Assembly: GCF_026153515.1 (NCBI RefSeq)
Contig: NZ_CP110644.1
Coordinates: forward strand, 656,501-720,500
Origin: Pseudomonas sp. KU26590
Lineage (GTDB): Bacteria > Pseudomonadota > Gammaproteobacteria > Pseudomonadales > Pseudomonadaceae
Length of the DNA stretch: 64,000 nucleotides
Reading direction: 5' to 3'
Shown: one piece after another, positions 9,055 to 18,185 of the stretch
Position numbering within the stretch: position 1 is the stretch's first letter
Layout: each line of letters begins with the position of its first letter
Program-made: the position numbers and the translations under genes
Notes under the pieces: model-generated
Seen by the model: the letters and a program-made list of their open reading frames with translations, nothing else
Databases searched by the model: none
What the model was told of the DNA's origin: nothing

Positions 9055-9255
9055 ATGCGCATTCAGTTGAACGGTGAGTCCTTTGAGCTGCCCGGCGGCG
9101 AGACCGTTGCGGGATTGCTGACACGTCTGGATCTGACCGGGCGCCGAATCGCCGTCGAGCTCAATCTGGACATCGTCCCGCGCAGCCAGCATGCCGCCAC
9201 GACGCTGACCGAAGGCGATCAGGTCGAAGTCGTGCACGCCATCGGTGGCGGCTAG
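9055..9255 (+). CDS. thiS: Sulfur carrier protein ThiS
   Basis: A 66-residue ubiquitin-like protein ending in the obligatory Gly-Gly (HAIGGG). ThiF adenylates the C-terminus and the resulting thiocarboxylate donates sulfur to ThiG for the thiazole ring of thiamine. The N-terminus MRIQLNGESFELPGG is typical. The gene precedes thiG by 66 bp, as in other pseudomonads. Confidence 0.96.
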   Translation: MRIQLNGESFELPGGETVAGLLTRLDLTGRRIAVELNLDIVPRSQHAATTLTEGDQVEVVHAIGGG

Positions 9256-9321
9256 CCTTCGACGTGCCGCAGGCCTGATCCGCAAGCACTGCAAGAACCT
9301 CAACCGTAAAGAGGAATTCAG

Positions 9322-10116
9322 ATGAGCAACGTTCGCAGCGACAAGCCGTTTACCGTGGCCGGTCGTACTTTTCAGTCGCGCCTGCTGGTCGGCACTGGCA
9401 AGTACACGGACATGGAACAGACCCGACTGGCCATCGAAGCCTCGGGCGCCGAGATCGTCACCGTTGCAGTGCGCCGGACCAACCTGGGGCAGAACCCGGG
9501 CGAACCGAACCTGCTCGATGTGCTGCCGCCGGACCGCTACACCATCCTGCCGAACACGGCCGGTTGCTACGACGCCATCGAAGCCGTGCGCACCTGCCGC
9601 CTGGCTCGCGAGCTGCTCGATGGCCACAATCTGGTCAAGCTGGAAGTCCTCGCTGACCAGAAAACCCTGTTCCCCAATGTCATCGAAACCCTCAAGGCGG
9701 CCGAAACGCTAGTCCGGGACGGCTTCGACGTCATGGTCTACACCAGCGATGACCCGATCATTGCCCGCCAGCTCGCCGAAATCGGTTGCTGCGCGGTAAT
9801 GCCCCTCGCGGGCCTGATCGGTACTGGCCTGGGGATCTGCAACCCGTACAACCTGCAGATCATCCTGGAAGAATCAAAAGTCCCGGTACTGGTGGATGCC
9901 GGTGTCGGCACTGCGTCCGATGCCACCATCGCCATGGAGCTGGGCTGCGAGGCGGTGCTGATGAACTCGGCCATCGCTCACGCGCAGCACCCGGTGCTGA
10001 TGGCCGAAGCCATGAAACACGCGATTCTGGCGGGCCGCATGGCTTATCTGGCCGGTCGTATGCCCAAGAAACTCTATGCCAGCGCGTCCTCGCCGCTGGA
10101 TGGTCTGATCAAGTAA
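9322..10116 (+). CDS. thiG: Thiazole synthase ThiG
   Basis: A 264-residue (beta/alpha)8 enzyme that condenses deoxyxylulose 5-phosphate, dehydroglycine and ThiS-thiocarboxylate into the thiazole phosphate of thiamine. Family blocks visible: [12 protein letters not shown] near residue 15, [22 protein letters not shown] about 75-95, [14 protein letters not shown] about 160-175, and [21 protein letters not shown], the phosphate-binding end of the barrel. A GAGGAA ribosome site precedes the ATG at 9322. trmB begins 10 bp after its stop. Confidence 0.97.
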   Translation: MSNVRSDKPFTVAGRTFQSRLLVGTGKYTDMEQTRLAIEASGAEIVTVAVRRTNLGQNPGEPNLLDVLPPDRYTILPNTAGCYDAIEAVRTCRLARELLDGHNLVKLEVLADQKTLFPNVIETLKAAETLVRDGFDVMVYTSDDPIIARQLAEIGCCAVMPLAGLIGTGLGICNPYNLQIILEESKVPVLVDAGVGTASDATIAMELGCEAVLMNSAIAHAQHPVLMAEAMKHAILAGRMAYLAGRMPKKLYASASSPLDGLIK

Positions 10117-10126
10117 GAGCCTGTTG

Positions 10127-10885
10127 ATGATTGATTCGCAAACGCCCGACCCACTTCCGGACGATGAAGTGATGAATGACGAAAATGCCAAAACGCGAGG
10201 CGATGACAGCCATCACCGTCGCATCAAGAGCTTCGTGATGCGCGCCGGTCGCATGACCGAAGGCCAACAACGCGGTCTGGACCAAGGCAAGGAGCTGTTC
10301 GTGCTGCCGCTGGCCGACGCCCCGGTTGATTTCGATCAGGTGTTTGGCCGCTCGGCCCCGCGCACCCTCGAGATCGGTTTTGGCATGGGCCACTCGCTGC
10401 TGGAAATGGCAGCCGCCTCGCCAGAGCAGGATTTCATCGGTGTGGAAGTCCATCGTCCGGGCGTCGGCGCGTTGCTCAACGGCGTGCTGACTCAGGGGCT
10501 CACCAACCTGCGCGTTTACGATTGCGATGCGATTGAAGTGCTCAACCGCTGCGTGGCCGACAACAGCCTGGACCGGCTGATGCTGTTCTTCCCGGACCCG
10601 TGGCACAAGTCGCGCCATCACAAGCGCCGCATCGTTCAAGCCGAATTTGCCGAGCTGGTGTGCACCAAGTTGAAGCCGGGCGGCGTGCTGCACATGGCGA
10701 CCGACTGGGAACCGTATGCCGAATACATGCTGGAAGTGATGAATGTCGCGCCGGGTTACCGCAACCTGGCCGACGACGGCAAATGCGTTCCGCGCCCTGC
10801 GGAACGTCCGATCACCAAATTCGAGCGCCGTGGCGAACGCCTCGGTCACGGGGTCTGGGATCTGAAGTTCGAAAAGCTGGCCTGA
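10127..10885 (+). CDS. trmB: tRNA (guanine-46-N7)-methyltransferase TrmB
   Basis: A 252-residue SAM-dependent enzyme forming m7G46 in the tRNA variable loop. SAM motif [15 protein letters not shown], then [13 protein letters not shown] and the catalytic block [19 protein letters not shown] are diagnostic. The ATG at 10127 follows a TTG in the same frame that I treat as non-initiating. The N-terminal ~40 residues are variable and acidic; initiation at the later [10 protein letters not shown] is possible. Ten bp after thiG, so probably co-transcribed. Confidence 0.95.
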   Translation: MIDSQTPDPLPDDEVMNDENAKTRGDDSHHRRIKSFVMRAGRMTEGQQRGLDQGKELFVLPLADAPVDFDQVFGRSAPRTLEIGFGMGHSLLEMAAASPEQDFIGVEVHRPGVGALLNGVLTQGLTNLRVYDCDAIEVLNRCVADNSLDRLMLFFPDPWHKSRHHKRRIVQAEFAELVCTKLKPGGVLHMATDWEPYAEYMLEVMNVAPGYRNLADDGKCVPRPAERPITKFERRGERLGHGVWDLKFEKLA

Positions 10886-10901
10886 TCACTTTTCGACCAA
10901 T

Positions 10902-10925
10902 AGCGGCCCAATAGCGGCCGCTTTT
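10902..10925 (+). terminator. Rho-independent terminator after trmB
   Basis: Stem AGCGGCC (10902-10908) / GGCCGCT (10916-10922) with a 7-nt loop, then a short T run and a further T5 stretch nearby. Confidence 0.75.
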
Positions 10926-11091
10926 GAGTTTTTACAGCGCATTTCAGCCGCTAACTGCCTTGTATGACGAACCCTTCGATTTCTTCCTAAGAAGGCTACA
11001 AGGTCTTCGGAATCGTCCGACATCCATTTTCAGTTCTGATCTTCATAGTCCCCGCCGTTGCATATATCCATATCGATGACGAGGAATGAAG

Positions 11092-11535
11092 ATGAACAAG
11101 TTTTGGCAAATGGCTGCGATCGCCACGCTGATTGCGACCACCAGCGGCTGCGTCAGCTACAACGTCAGCCAGCCAAGTGCTTCGCTGTCCGGCGACGTGA
11201 AGACTGATCTGAAGGCTGACGTCAAAGTCGGTGAAGCAATCAGCGGCGAGTCGTCCACCAATGTTCTGTTCGGCTGGTTGAACATCGGCGGCGATACGCA
11301 GTTTGCGGACGGCGTGACCTACGGTGGCGCGAGCGGTGGCGGCGGTATCGGCCTGCCTCTGCCGGACCCGATCTCCTCCACCAAAGCAGCCGCAGCGTTC
11401 AAGGCCGTCAAATCGTCCGGTTCCGACCTGATCGTCGCGCCGCGTTACGAAGTCACCGTCAACGATTACTTCATCTTCAAGCAAGTGAACGTGAAAGTGA
11501 CCGGCAACAAAGGCAGCATCCAGAGCATTCGCTGA
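11092..11535 (+). CDS. Small putative lipoprotein, TRL-like
   Basis: A 147-residue protein with a lipoprotein signal: MNKFWQMAAIATLIATTSGC, lipobox TSG-C at Cys20. The ATG at 11092 is preferred over the ATG at 11086 because GAGGA (11081-11085) is correctly spaced only for the former. The mature part contains KVGEAISGESSTNVLFGW and a glycine-rich patch GGASGGGGIG, then ends in a beta-rich segment. The VGEA..LFG pattern recalls the small TRL-like lipoprotein family, but I cannot confirm it. Monocistronic, with its own terminator. Function unknown. Confidence 0.75.
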   Translation: MNKFWQMAAIATLIATTSGCVSYNVSQPSASLSGDVKTDLKADVKVGEAISGESSTNVLFGWLNIGGDTQFADGVTYGGASGGGGIGLPLPDPISSTKAAAAFKAVKSSGSDLIVAPRYEVTVNDYFIFKQVNVKVTGNKGSIQSIR

Positions 11536-11578
11536 TGGGCTGATCGCATTCAGCAACAGCGGAGTGTGATTTCTTGAG

Positions 11579-11616
11579 AGCGCCCTTCCCGCCATCGCGG
11601 GCAAGGGCGCTTTTTC
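11579..11616. terminator. Rho-independent terminator between convergent genes
   Basis: Long stem AGCGCCCTT plus CCCGC pairing with GCGGG plus AAGGGCGCT, ending in TTTTT at 11611-11615. It serves the lipoprotein gene, and is 13 bp before the stop of the DUF3392 gene on the other strand. Confidence 0.88.
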
Positions 11617-11628
11617 ATTCCCTTTCGA

Positions 11629-11952
11629 CTATTTCCGATCCGCCACAACCCCGATCAACACCAGCACCACCAACAACACCGGCGCCAGGCTGTAGTTGTT
11701 GAACTGGCTCAGGCCGCGCACGACCCACGGCGTGGCATAAATCAACGCAGCGCCACTGCCGACGGTGCAGAGCAGCGCCATGATCGGAATGCGCAGGGCG
11801 CCGGCGAAGCTGCCGATGCGGCCTTCGATCCAGCCCTTGATGTCGGTCCCGAACAGAATCAGCAGACAGCCCACCAATGCCAGGGCGATTTCCGACAAAT
11901 TGCTGCGACTCCAGCGCGAGACGGTGGCCAGCAAGTCGAGTACGAATTCCAT
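11629..11952 (-). CDS. DUF3392 family membrane protein
   Basis: A 107-residue inner-membrane protein with three predicted TM helices: IALALVGCLLILFG, IPIMALLCTVGSGAALIYA and LAPVLLVVLVLIGVVA. The N-terminal MEFVLDLLATVSRWSRSNLSEIA and the DIKGWIEGRIGSF loop match the DUF3392 family seen in gamma-proteobacteria. Function unknown. It follows hemW by 22 bp on the same strand and is probably the last gene of a rdgB-hemW transcript. Confidence 0.82.
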   Translation of the reverse strand: MEFVLDLLATVSRWSRSNLSEIALALVGCLLILFGTDIKGWIEGRIGSFAGALRIPIMALLCTVGSGAALIYATPWVVRGLSQFNNYSLAPVLLVVLVLIGVVADRK

Positions 11953-11974
11953 TCAGTGTCCTTAGTGTTGAGCC

Positions 11975-13189
11975 TTACAGAAGAAAGTGCTGCAGCAGGT
12001 CGTTGAGGAATAACTGGCCGCGAGCGGTTGCCACCAGCCGTGACGGATCGGTCTCCAGCAAGCCGCGTTGTTCCGCCTCAAGACGGGCACTGGCGAGCGA
12101 ATCGATGCTTAGACCGGTGCGGCGCTGGAATAATGCAGCGTCCACGCCTTTTGTCAGGCGCAGAGCGTTCATCAAAAATTCAAACGGCATCTCATCCAGC
12201 GGCAGCAGCTTTTCGCCAGCCTGATAGGCCTTGGCGGGATTCAAATAATCTTTGGGCAAGCGGGTTTTCCAGGTGCGGATAATTCGCCCGTCCGGGTGGC
12301 TGAGCTTGCCATGGGCACCTGCGCCGATCCCGATGAAATCCCCGAAGCCCCAGTAATTCAGGTTATGCCGTGCTTCGCGTCCCGGCTGGGCGTAGGCCGA
12401 CACTTCATATTGGGCGTAGCCGTTCTCCCGAAGCAGCGTCTGACCGGCCTCTTGAATGTCCCAGAGAATGTCGTCTTCCGGCAGCGTCGGCGGCTGATTC
12501 CAGAACACCGTGTTCGGCTCCAGCGTCAGCTGATACCAGGACAGGTGAGTCGGTGCGAGGGCAATCGCCTGACGCAGGTCGCCAAGCGCATCTTCCTGGG
12601 ACTGGTCCGGCAGGCCGTGCATGAGGTCCAGGTTGAAGTTATCGAACCCCGCCTGACGGGCCATGTCCGCCGCGCGCACGGCCTCATCGCCGTTGTGGAT
12701 GCGCCCGAGCGCTTTTAGTTTGGCTTCCTGAAAACTCTGGATGCCGATCGACAACCGATTGATGCCCAAGCCCCGATACGCGCTGAATTTCACCTGCTCG
12801 AAGGTGCCGGGGTTGGCTTCCAGCGTGATCTCGATGTCGGGCGCGAAGCGGATGCGCTGTTCAACGCCGCGCAGCAAGCGGCCCAACGCATCGGCGCTGA
12901 ACAGGCTGGGCGTGCCGCCGCCGAAAAAGATCGTGCTTAGCTCTCGGCCATAGACGTGGGGCAGGTCTTGATCGAGATCGGCCAGCAGCGCGTCGACGTA
13001 TTCCTGTTCCGGCAGCACCGGGCTCGCCGTGTGGGAATTGAAGTCGCAGTACGGGCATTTGCGCACGCACCACGGGATATGGATGTACAGCGACAGCGGC
13101 GCAAGCTCGGTGAGCGGAGCCCGCGGCGGCTCAGAGGAAAAACCGGCCGCGCCCAGGATCAACGGCCGGGTGGTGGAGTCCTGAGTCAT
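11975..13189 (-). CDS. hemW: Radical SAM heme chaperone HemW
   Basis: A 404-residue radical SAM protein. The 4Fe-4S cluster cysteines are C41, C45 and C48 in [14 protein letters not shown]. HemW carries heme for insertion into respiratory enzymes; it was long misannotated as an oxygen-independent coproporphyrinogen oxidase, but true HemN has an extra CxxC cysteine arrangement that is not present here. Later blocks [10 protein letters not shown] and [18 protein letters not shown] are typical. Overlaps the stop of rdgB by 4 bp. Confidence 0.95.
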   Translation of the reverse strand: MTQDSTTRPLILGAAGFSSEPPRAPLTELAPLSLYIHIPWCVRKCPYCDFNSHTASPVLPEQEYVDALLADLDQDLPHVYGRELSTIFFGGGTPSLFSADALGRLLRGVEQRIRFAPDIEITLEANPGTFEQVKFSAYRGLGINRLSIGIQSFQEAKLKALGRIHNGDEAVRAADMARQAGFDNFNLDLMHGLPDQSQEDALGDLRQAIALAPTHLSWYQLTLEPNTVFWNQPPTLPEDDILWDIQEAGQTLLRENGYAQYEVSAYAQPGREARHNLNYWGFGDFIGIGAGAHGKLSHPDGRIIRTWKTRLPKDYLNPAKAYQAGEKLLPLDEMPFEFLMNALRLTKGVDAALFQRRTGLSIDSLASARLEAEQRGLLETDPSRLVATARGQLFLNDLLQHFLL

Positions 13190-13791
13190 TGCTGATCAGG
13201 GCTCAGCCCCAGGCGCTGACGCAGGATCGCCATAGCGCGGGCTCGGTGGCTGATCTGGTTCTTGTCGGCCGGGCTGAGTTCGGCGCTGGAGCAGTGGCGC
13301 TCCGGCACCCAGAACAACGGGTCATAACCGAAGCCGTGCTCTCCGCTGGCAGCCATGAGGATGCGTCCGTGCCAGAGGCCTTCGCAGAGGATCGGCAGCG
13401 GGTCGTCGGCGTGGCGCACCAGTGCCAGAACGCAGACGAACTGGGCGCCGCGTTGTTCGGCAGGGACGTCCTTGAGGGCGTCCAGCAATTTGGCGTTGTT
13501 TGCCGCATCACCCTGGCCGTCGGCGTAACGGGCGGAGTAGATGCCCGGCGCGCCACCCAGGTAATCCACTGCCAGCCCCGAGTCATCGGCCAGCGCCGGC
13601 AGACCGGAAATATGCGCGGCGTTACGCGCCTTGAGGATAGCGTTCTCGACGAACGACAGCCCGGTTTCTTCGGGCTCCACGGTGCTGAACTCCCCGATGG
13701 AGCGTAGCTGAACGCTGGCGCCGAGCATGGCCTGGAGTTCTTTGAGTTTGCCGGCGTTGTGGCTGGCCAGTACAAGCTGGGTGAGGTTCAT
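13186..13791 (-). CDS. rdgB: XTP/dITP pyrophosphatase RdgB
   Basis: A 201-residue Ham1-type nucleoside triphosphate pyrophosphatase that removes non-canonical purine NTPs (dITP, XTP) from the pool. Motifs: [12 protein letters not shown] at 8-19 (nucleotide binding), [15 protein letters not shown], and [10 protein letters not shown] with the catalytic metal-binding Asp pair at 69-70; [12 protein letters not shown] follows. The gene precedes hemW with a 4-bp overlap. The 127 bp to metW contain nothing I can name. Confidence 0.96.
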   Translation of the reverse strand: MNLTQLVLASHNAGKLKELQAMLGASVQLRSIGEFSTVEPEETGLSFVENAILKARNAAHISGLPALADDSGLAVDYLGGAPGIYSARYADGQGDAANNAKLLDALKDVPAEQRGAQFVCVLALVRHADDPLPILCEGLWHGRILMAASGEHGFGYDPLFWVPERHCSSAELSPADKNQISHRARAMAILRQRLGLSPDQQ

Positions 13792-13918
13792 GATGAGTCC
13801 GTAAAAATCGGCTGCGTGAAAATCCGCTGATTGAAGCTGAGCGTGTGTCTGTCGCTGTCGCCGCTTTTACTTCGAAGCTGAAGCTGGCCGGCACGATTCT
13901 CCCGCTCCGCTGCTTAGG

Positions 13919-14539
13919 TCACACGGCAATCTGATGGTCCTGCAAGCCTGGGCTGCTGACGCGATAGATGCCGATTTCACCCAACAGATTAGGCCAGAGC
14001 TTGCTGGCCCAGCCGTGCCGGTGCTGTTGATCAACCGCCAACCGATTGATGACCTTTGCCGAGCGACCGCGGCACAGTTCTTCGAAGTCGCCGAAGGTGC
14101 AGAAGTGGATGTTCGGCGTGTTGTACCAGGTGTACGGCAGGAACTCGGAAACCGGCATCCGCCCCTTGCTCGCCAGGTACCAGCGGCAACGCCAGTGCCC
14201 GAAGTTGGGAAAGGTGATGATGCACTGGCGGCCGACGCGCAGCATTTCGTCGAGGATGCGGTCCGGGTAGTGCACGGCCTGAAGCGCCTGAGTCATGACC
14301 ACGACATCGAAACTGTTGCTGGCGAAGTTGCCCAGCCCCTTGTCCAGATCCTGTTCGATGACGTTGACGCCCCGCGCTACGCAACGGGCAATGTTGTCGG
14401 CGTCGTTTTCCAGGCCATAGCCCGTCACTTGCTTGTGCTGTTGCAGCCAGGCCAGCAATTCGCCGTCGCCGCAGCCGAGGTCGAGCACACGGCTGCCAGC
14501 CGGTATCCAGTCTTGGATGATGTCCAGGTCGGCTCTCAT
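13919..14539 (-). CDS. metW: Methionine biosynthesis protein MetW
   Basis: A 206-residue protein with a class I methyltransferase fold (SAM motif VLDLGCGDGELL at about 18-29). MetW is needed along with MetX for homoserine acylation in many proteobacteria, and its partner role is understood better than any methyltransferase activity. Start ATG at 14539 was chosen because GAGG lies five bases ahead of it and because it begins just after the metX stop (14547), avoiding an overlap. Confidence 0.93.
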   Translation of the reverse strand: MRADLDIIQDWIPAGSRVLDLGCGDGELLAWLQQHKQVTGYGLENDADNIARCVARGVNVIEQDLDKGLGNFASNSFDVVVMTQALQAVHYPDRILDEMLRVGRQCIITFPNFGHWRCRWYLASKGRMPVSEFLPYTWYNTPNIHFCTFGDFEELCRGRSAKVINRLAVDQQHRHGWASKLWPNLLGEIGIYRVSSPGLQDHQIAV

Positions 14540-14546
14540 GGTGTCC

Positions 14547-15686
14547 TCAGAGTGCAATTCGGTTCATGTAGCTGGAGAAGGCCTGCAAGTAGCGCGGGAT
14601 CGGGATCAGGAAGGCGTCGTGGCCCTGGGGCGCATCGATCTCCAGATAACAGACATCCTTTTTCGCCGCCATCAGCGCATCGACCAGTTCCCGCGAGCGG
14701 GCCGGGGAGAAGCGCCAGTCGGTGGTAAACGACATCACGCAGAACCTGGCGCTGGCATTGGCGAAGGTCGCGGCGAGGTTGTCGTTGAAGTTGGCGGCCG
14801 GATCAAAGTAGTCCAGCGCCTTGGTCATCAGCAGGTAGGTGTTGGCGTCGAAACGCCCGGAAAACTCTTCGCCCTGATAACGCAGGTAGCTTTCGACCTG
14901 AAACTCGACGCTGTGAAAGTCGTAGTTGAGGTTTTCGTTCTTCAGGCCGCGGCCGAATTTCTCACCCATCGAGTCATCGGACAGGTAAGTGATGTGCCCG
15001 ACCATGCGCGCCAGCATCAGGCCGCGCTTGGGGATCACTCCGTGTTCCTGAAACGAGCCGCCGTGGAATTCAGGGTCCGTCAGGATTGCCTGCCGTGCGA
15101 CTTCGTTGAACGCGATGTTCTGCGCCGACAGCTTGGGCGCGGAAGCAATCGCCAGGCAATGGCGCACACGTTCGGGGTAGGTGATCGTCCATTGCAGCGC
15201 CTGCATGCCGCCCAGGCTGCCGCCGACGATGGCGGCCCACTGATCGACGCCCAGTCGGTCGGCCAGACGCGCCTGGCTGTGTACCCAGTCTTCGACCGTC
15301 AATACCGGGAAGTCGGCGCCAAAGGGCCTGCCGCTTTCCGGGCTGATGCTGCTGGGGCCGGTAGAGCCGTTGCAGCCACCGAGGTTGTTCAGGCTGACGA
15401 CGAAGAATTTGTCGGTGTCGATGGGCTTGCCGGGGCCGATGCAGCTATCCCACCAGCCCGGCTTGCGGTCTTCGGCGCTGTGATAGCCCGCCGCGTGGTG
15501 ATGACCCGAAAGCGCGTGGCAAATCAGCACCGCGTTGCTCTTGGCGGCGTTGAGCTGACCGTAGGTTTCGTAGATGAGATCGTAGGCAGGCAACGAACGC
15601 CCGCAGGCCAAGGCCAGCGGCTCATTGAAATGCGCCATTTGCGGCGTGACTAGACCGACAGAATCTTTGGGAAAGACCGTGGACAT
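14547..15686 (-). CDS. metX: Homoserine O-succinyltransferase MetX (MetXS)
   Basis: A 379-residue alpha/beta-hydrolase-fold acyltransferase that acylates homoserine in the first committed step of methionine synthesis. The nucleophile is Ser157 in [12 protein letters not shown]; Asp in [10 protein letters not shown] and His in QGHDAFLIP complete the triad. In pseudomonads the MetX family member uses succinyl-CoA, so I assign the succinyl form by family knowledge. ATG at 15686 ([13 protein letters not shown]) fits the usual N-terminus; longer in-frame starts add no conserved sequence. Followed directly by metW. Confidence 0.93.
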   Translation of the reverse strand: MSTVFPKDSVGLVTPQMAHFNEPLALACGRSLPAYDLIYETYGQLNAAKSNAVLICHALSGHHHAAGYHSAEDRKPGWWDSCIGPGKPIDTDKFFVVSLNNLGGCNGSTGPSSISPESGRPFGADFPVLTVEDWVHSQARLADRLGVDQWAAIVGGSLGGMQALQWTITYPERVRHCLAIASAPKLSAQNIAFNEVARQAILTDPEFHGGSFQEHGVIPKRGLMLARMVGHITYLSDDSMGEKFGRGLKNENLNYDFHSVEFQVESYLRYQGEEFSGRFDANTYLLMTKALDYFDPAANFNDNLAATFANASARFCVMSFTTDWRFSPARSRELVDALMAAKKDVCYLEIDAPQGHDAFLIPIPRYLQAFSSYMNRIAL

Positions 15687-15798
15687 CGACCTGCTCTCGC
15701 TGAAGTGAGGCGTAAGTCTAAAGATCGCGCCGGGGTGCGGCAACAAACTAAATGGCTGAATTCGCGGAGGGTGACGCTTTGGATTCTGCCCGGAGGGC

Positions 15799-15930
15799 GT
15801 AGGAGCGTGGCTTGTCCCACGATGGGTTGCGCAGCAAGCCTGAAATCACACGGCGCGGTGGTTCAGCCATACCGAATTTTCAGGTTCACGACTGCTGCGC
15901 AGCCGATCGCGGGACAAGCCACGCTCCTAC
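15799..15930. repeat. REPIN (GCGTGGCTTGTCCC family)
   Basis: Left arm GTAGGAGCGTGGCTTGTCCC at 15799; the right arm is its reverse complement, ending CTCCTAC at 15930. The internal loop is about 85 bp. It lies between metX and yggT, and accounts for most of that 314-bp gap. Confidence 0.9.
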
Positions 15931-16000
15931 GCCGTCAGCAGGCGCGATGGTCGTAAGGCAGGGAAAAGGGCGACGGCAGGTGACGCCGTCGCCCTGACTG

Positions 16001-16591
16001 TCAGATCAACCGCCACAGCTCTTGCGGCATACCGGCGTAGGCCGCCAGCGCAGGCATGACGTAGGACTGCAGCACCTGAATCGCGATAAAGGCGAAGATC
16101 GGCGAGATGTCCATACCGCCCAGATTAGGGATGATGCGACGGAATGGCGCCAGGATCGGCTCGCTGATCTGGTAGGCCAGCTCGGCGGCCGGGTTGTGGC
16201 TGCCCGGGGCAATCCAAGAAACGATGACCATGATGATCATCGCGACCCAGAAGATCTTCAGCAGCAGCGACGTGATGCCGATGATCGACCACATCAACAG
16301 GTGGGGAATATCGCCGATGGTGCCGTAGGTCATCATCAGCACGAACGCCATCAGCAGCGCCTGAATGACAATCGCCAGCAGCAGCGAAGACGTGTCGAGC
16401 CCAAAGACGCTCGGCACGATGCGCCGGATAGGCTTGAGCAACGGCTGGGTCGCACGGACGGCGAACTGGCAGAGCGGGTTATAGAAATTGGCTTTGACCA
16501 GCTGCAGCACGAAGCGCAGCAGAACGATGGTCAGGTACAGGCTGATGAGCGTCTGGATGACGAAAATCGTGGCGCCGGTGAGTGCATTCAT
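16001..16591 (-). CDS. YggT family membrane protein
   Basis: A 196-residue inner-membrane protein built from two YggT repeats. Each has paired TM helices followed by an amphipathic, Pro/Arg-rich turn: NPLCQFAVRATQPLLKPIRR near 38-57 and NPAAELAYQISEPILAPFRR near 132-151. In some bacteria YggT proteins are linked to osmotic tolerance or cell shape; the molecular role is unknown. It sits 10 bp after proC in the conserved yggS-proC-yggT order. Confidence 0.9.
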   Translation of the reverse strand: MNALTGATIFVIQTLISLYLTIVLLRFVLQLVKANFYNPLCQFAVRATQPLLKPIRRIVPSVFGLDTSSLLLAIVIQALLMAFVLMMTYGTIGDIPHLLMWSIIGITSLLLKIFWVAMIIMVIVSWIAPGSHNPAAELAYQISEPILAPFRRIIPNLGGMDISPIFAFIAIQVLQSYVMPALAAYAGMPQELWRLI

Positions 16592-16601
16592 GAGTAGTTC
16601 C

Positions 16602-17420
16602 TTATTTGCCCAGCTGTTCGGCGAGTTCGGCGGAGCGATGTGCGGCGGCGCCCAGCGCCTTCTCCACCATTACTTCGAAGCCATCGGCCTGGAACGATTT
16701 GATGGCGGCTTCGGTGGTGCCCGCAGGCGAGGTCACACGGCGACGCAGTTCGGCGGCATCGACGTCGCTGCCGGTGGCCATCAGTGCGGCGCCCAGTGCG
16801 GTTTGCAGCGTGAGCTTGCTGGCAACGTCAGCCGGCAGGCCGAGCTTGACGCCTGCGGCGGTCATGGCTTCGATCAGCAGGAAGAAATACGCCGGGCCGC
16901 TGCCTGATACTGCCGTCACCGCGTCGATCTGTGCTTCTTCATCGACCCACAGTGCAGTCCCGACCGCCGACAGCAAGGTCTCGGCCTGCTCGCGCTGTGC
17001 CTGGGTGACATCGGCGGTGGCGTACAGGCCGCTGACACCCTGGCGCAGCAGCGCGGGGGTGTTCGGCATGCAGCGCACGAGGGGTGGTTCGCCCAGCCAG
17101 GCCTTCATGCTGGCGCAGGTAATCCCGGCGGCGATGGAGACAACCAGCTGATGAGGCTTGAGCGATTGCTTCAGCGCTTCGCACACGGATTTCATCATTT
17201 GTGGCTTGACCGCCAGCAGCACCACATCGGCACCTTCAACGGCCTCTGCGTTGTCGGCGACGACCTTGATGCCGTGCACTTTTGCCACGCGCTCGCGGGT
17301 TTCTGCGCCAGGATCGCTGGCGCGAATCAGTTCAGCGTCGACGCCCTGGGCGCGCATGCCGCCAATCAGGCTGGCGGCCATGTTGCCGGCGCCGATGAAC
17401 GCGATACGGGTTTTGCTCAT
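16602..17420 (-). CDS. proC: Pyrroline-5-carboxylate reductase ProC
   Basis: A 272-residue NAD(P)H-dependent enzyme performing the last step of proline synthesis. The dinucleotide fold opens with RIAFIGAGNMAASLIGG (5-21); the C-terminal dimer domain carries VTAVSGSGPAYFFLLIEAM and the family signature LRRRVTSPAGTTEAAI. ATG at 17420 follows AGGAA by seven bases. Between yggS and yggT on the same strand. Confidence 0.96.
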   Translation of the reverse strand: MSKTRIAFIGAGNMAASLIGGMRAQGVDAELIRASDPGAETRERVAKVHGIKVVADNAEAVEGADVVLLAVKPQMMKSVCEALKQSLKPHQLVVSIAAGITCASMKAWLGEPPLVRCMPNTPALLRQGVSGLYATADVTQAQREQAETLLSAVGTALWVDEEAQIDAVTAVSGSGPAYFFLLIEAMTAAGVKLGLPADVASKLTLQTALGAALMATGSDVDAAELRRRVTSPAGTTEAAIKSFQADGFEVMVEKALGAAAHRSAELAEQLGK

Positions 17421-17444
17421 GAACGGTTTCCTGTGGGGCAAAGG

Positions 17445-18131
17445 TTAGGGCTGCCCATAATCGCGGGCGCCAAAGAGGGCAGTGCCAATCCGCACCCAAG
17501 TCGCGCCTTGTGCGATGGCGGCTTCTAGGTCGTGGCTCATGCCCATGGAGAGCGTGTCCAGCGGCAGGCCCAATTGTGCCTGCAGCGTGCTGACGGCGGC
17601 GAACGAAGCGTTCTGTTCGTCGCGGTCATCGGTGGGTTCGGGAATGGCCATCAGGCCGCGCAATTTCAGGTTAGGCAGCGCGCTTATGGCCTGGGCCAGT
17701 GCGGGCAGGTCTTCAGGGCTGCAGCCTGACTTGCTGGTCTCGCCGCTGACGTTGACCTGAATGCAGATGTTCAGGGGCGGCAGTTCCGACGGACGCTGTT
17801 CGGACAGCCGTTGTGCGATCTTCAGACGGTCCACGGAATGCACCCAGGCAAAGTGCTCGGCGATGGCGCGAGTCTTGTTGGACTGGATGGGGCCAATGAA
17901 ATGCCAGATCAAGGGCAGGTCGCTCAATTCGACCTGTTTGCCGAGGGCTTCCTGAAGGTAGTTCTCGCCAAAATCGCGAAGACCGGCGTCGTAGGCTTCG
18001 CGCAGGTCGCTCGCCGGTTTGGTCTTGCTCACCGCCAACAGGCCGACAGAGGCCGGGTCGCGCTGCACCGCTTGCGCCGCGCTACGAATTCGCTCGGCGA
18101 GCGTTGAGATGTTCTCTGCTATCGTGGACAT
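17445..18131 (-). CDS. yggS: PLP homeostasis protein YggS
   Basis: A 228-residue fold-type III PLP-binding protein (PLPBP/YggS family). The PLP Schiff-base lysine is Lys36 in LLAVSKTKPASD; FGENYLQEALGK and WHFIGPIQSNKTR are family blocks, and the phosphate-binding GMSHDLEAAIAQGATWVRIG ends the barrel. It buffers PLP and has no known catalytic activity. Divergent from pilT, the 54-bp gap must hold both promoters. Confidence 0.95.
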   Translation of the reverse strand: MSTIAENISTLAERIRSAAQAVQRDPASVGLLAVSKTKPASDLREAYDAGLRDFGENYLQEALGKQVELSDLPLIWHFIGPIQSNKTRAIAEHFAWVHSVDRLKIAQRLSEQRPSELPPLNICIQVNVSGETSKSGCSPEDLPALAQAISALPNLKLRGLMAIPEPTDDRDEQNASFAAVSTLQAQLGLPLDTLSMGMSHDLEAAIAQGATWVRIGTALFGARDYGQP

Positions 18132-18185
18132 TGATTTGCGCCAGCAGGGCTAAGGTCTGCGGCATTCTATGTGATGAGGAGCTGT

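Noticed and set aside
9022-9321. TPP riboswitch before thiS or thiG
   Set aside because: The two gaps are short (33 and 66 bp) and contain none of the conserved CUGAGA/ACCUGA-type elements I could recognise.
11975-13189. Oxygen-independent coproporphyrinogen III oxidase HemN
   Set aside because: Length 404 and the CVRKCPYC context are those of HemW; position between rdgB and DUF3392 is also the HemW locus.
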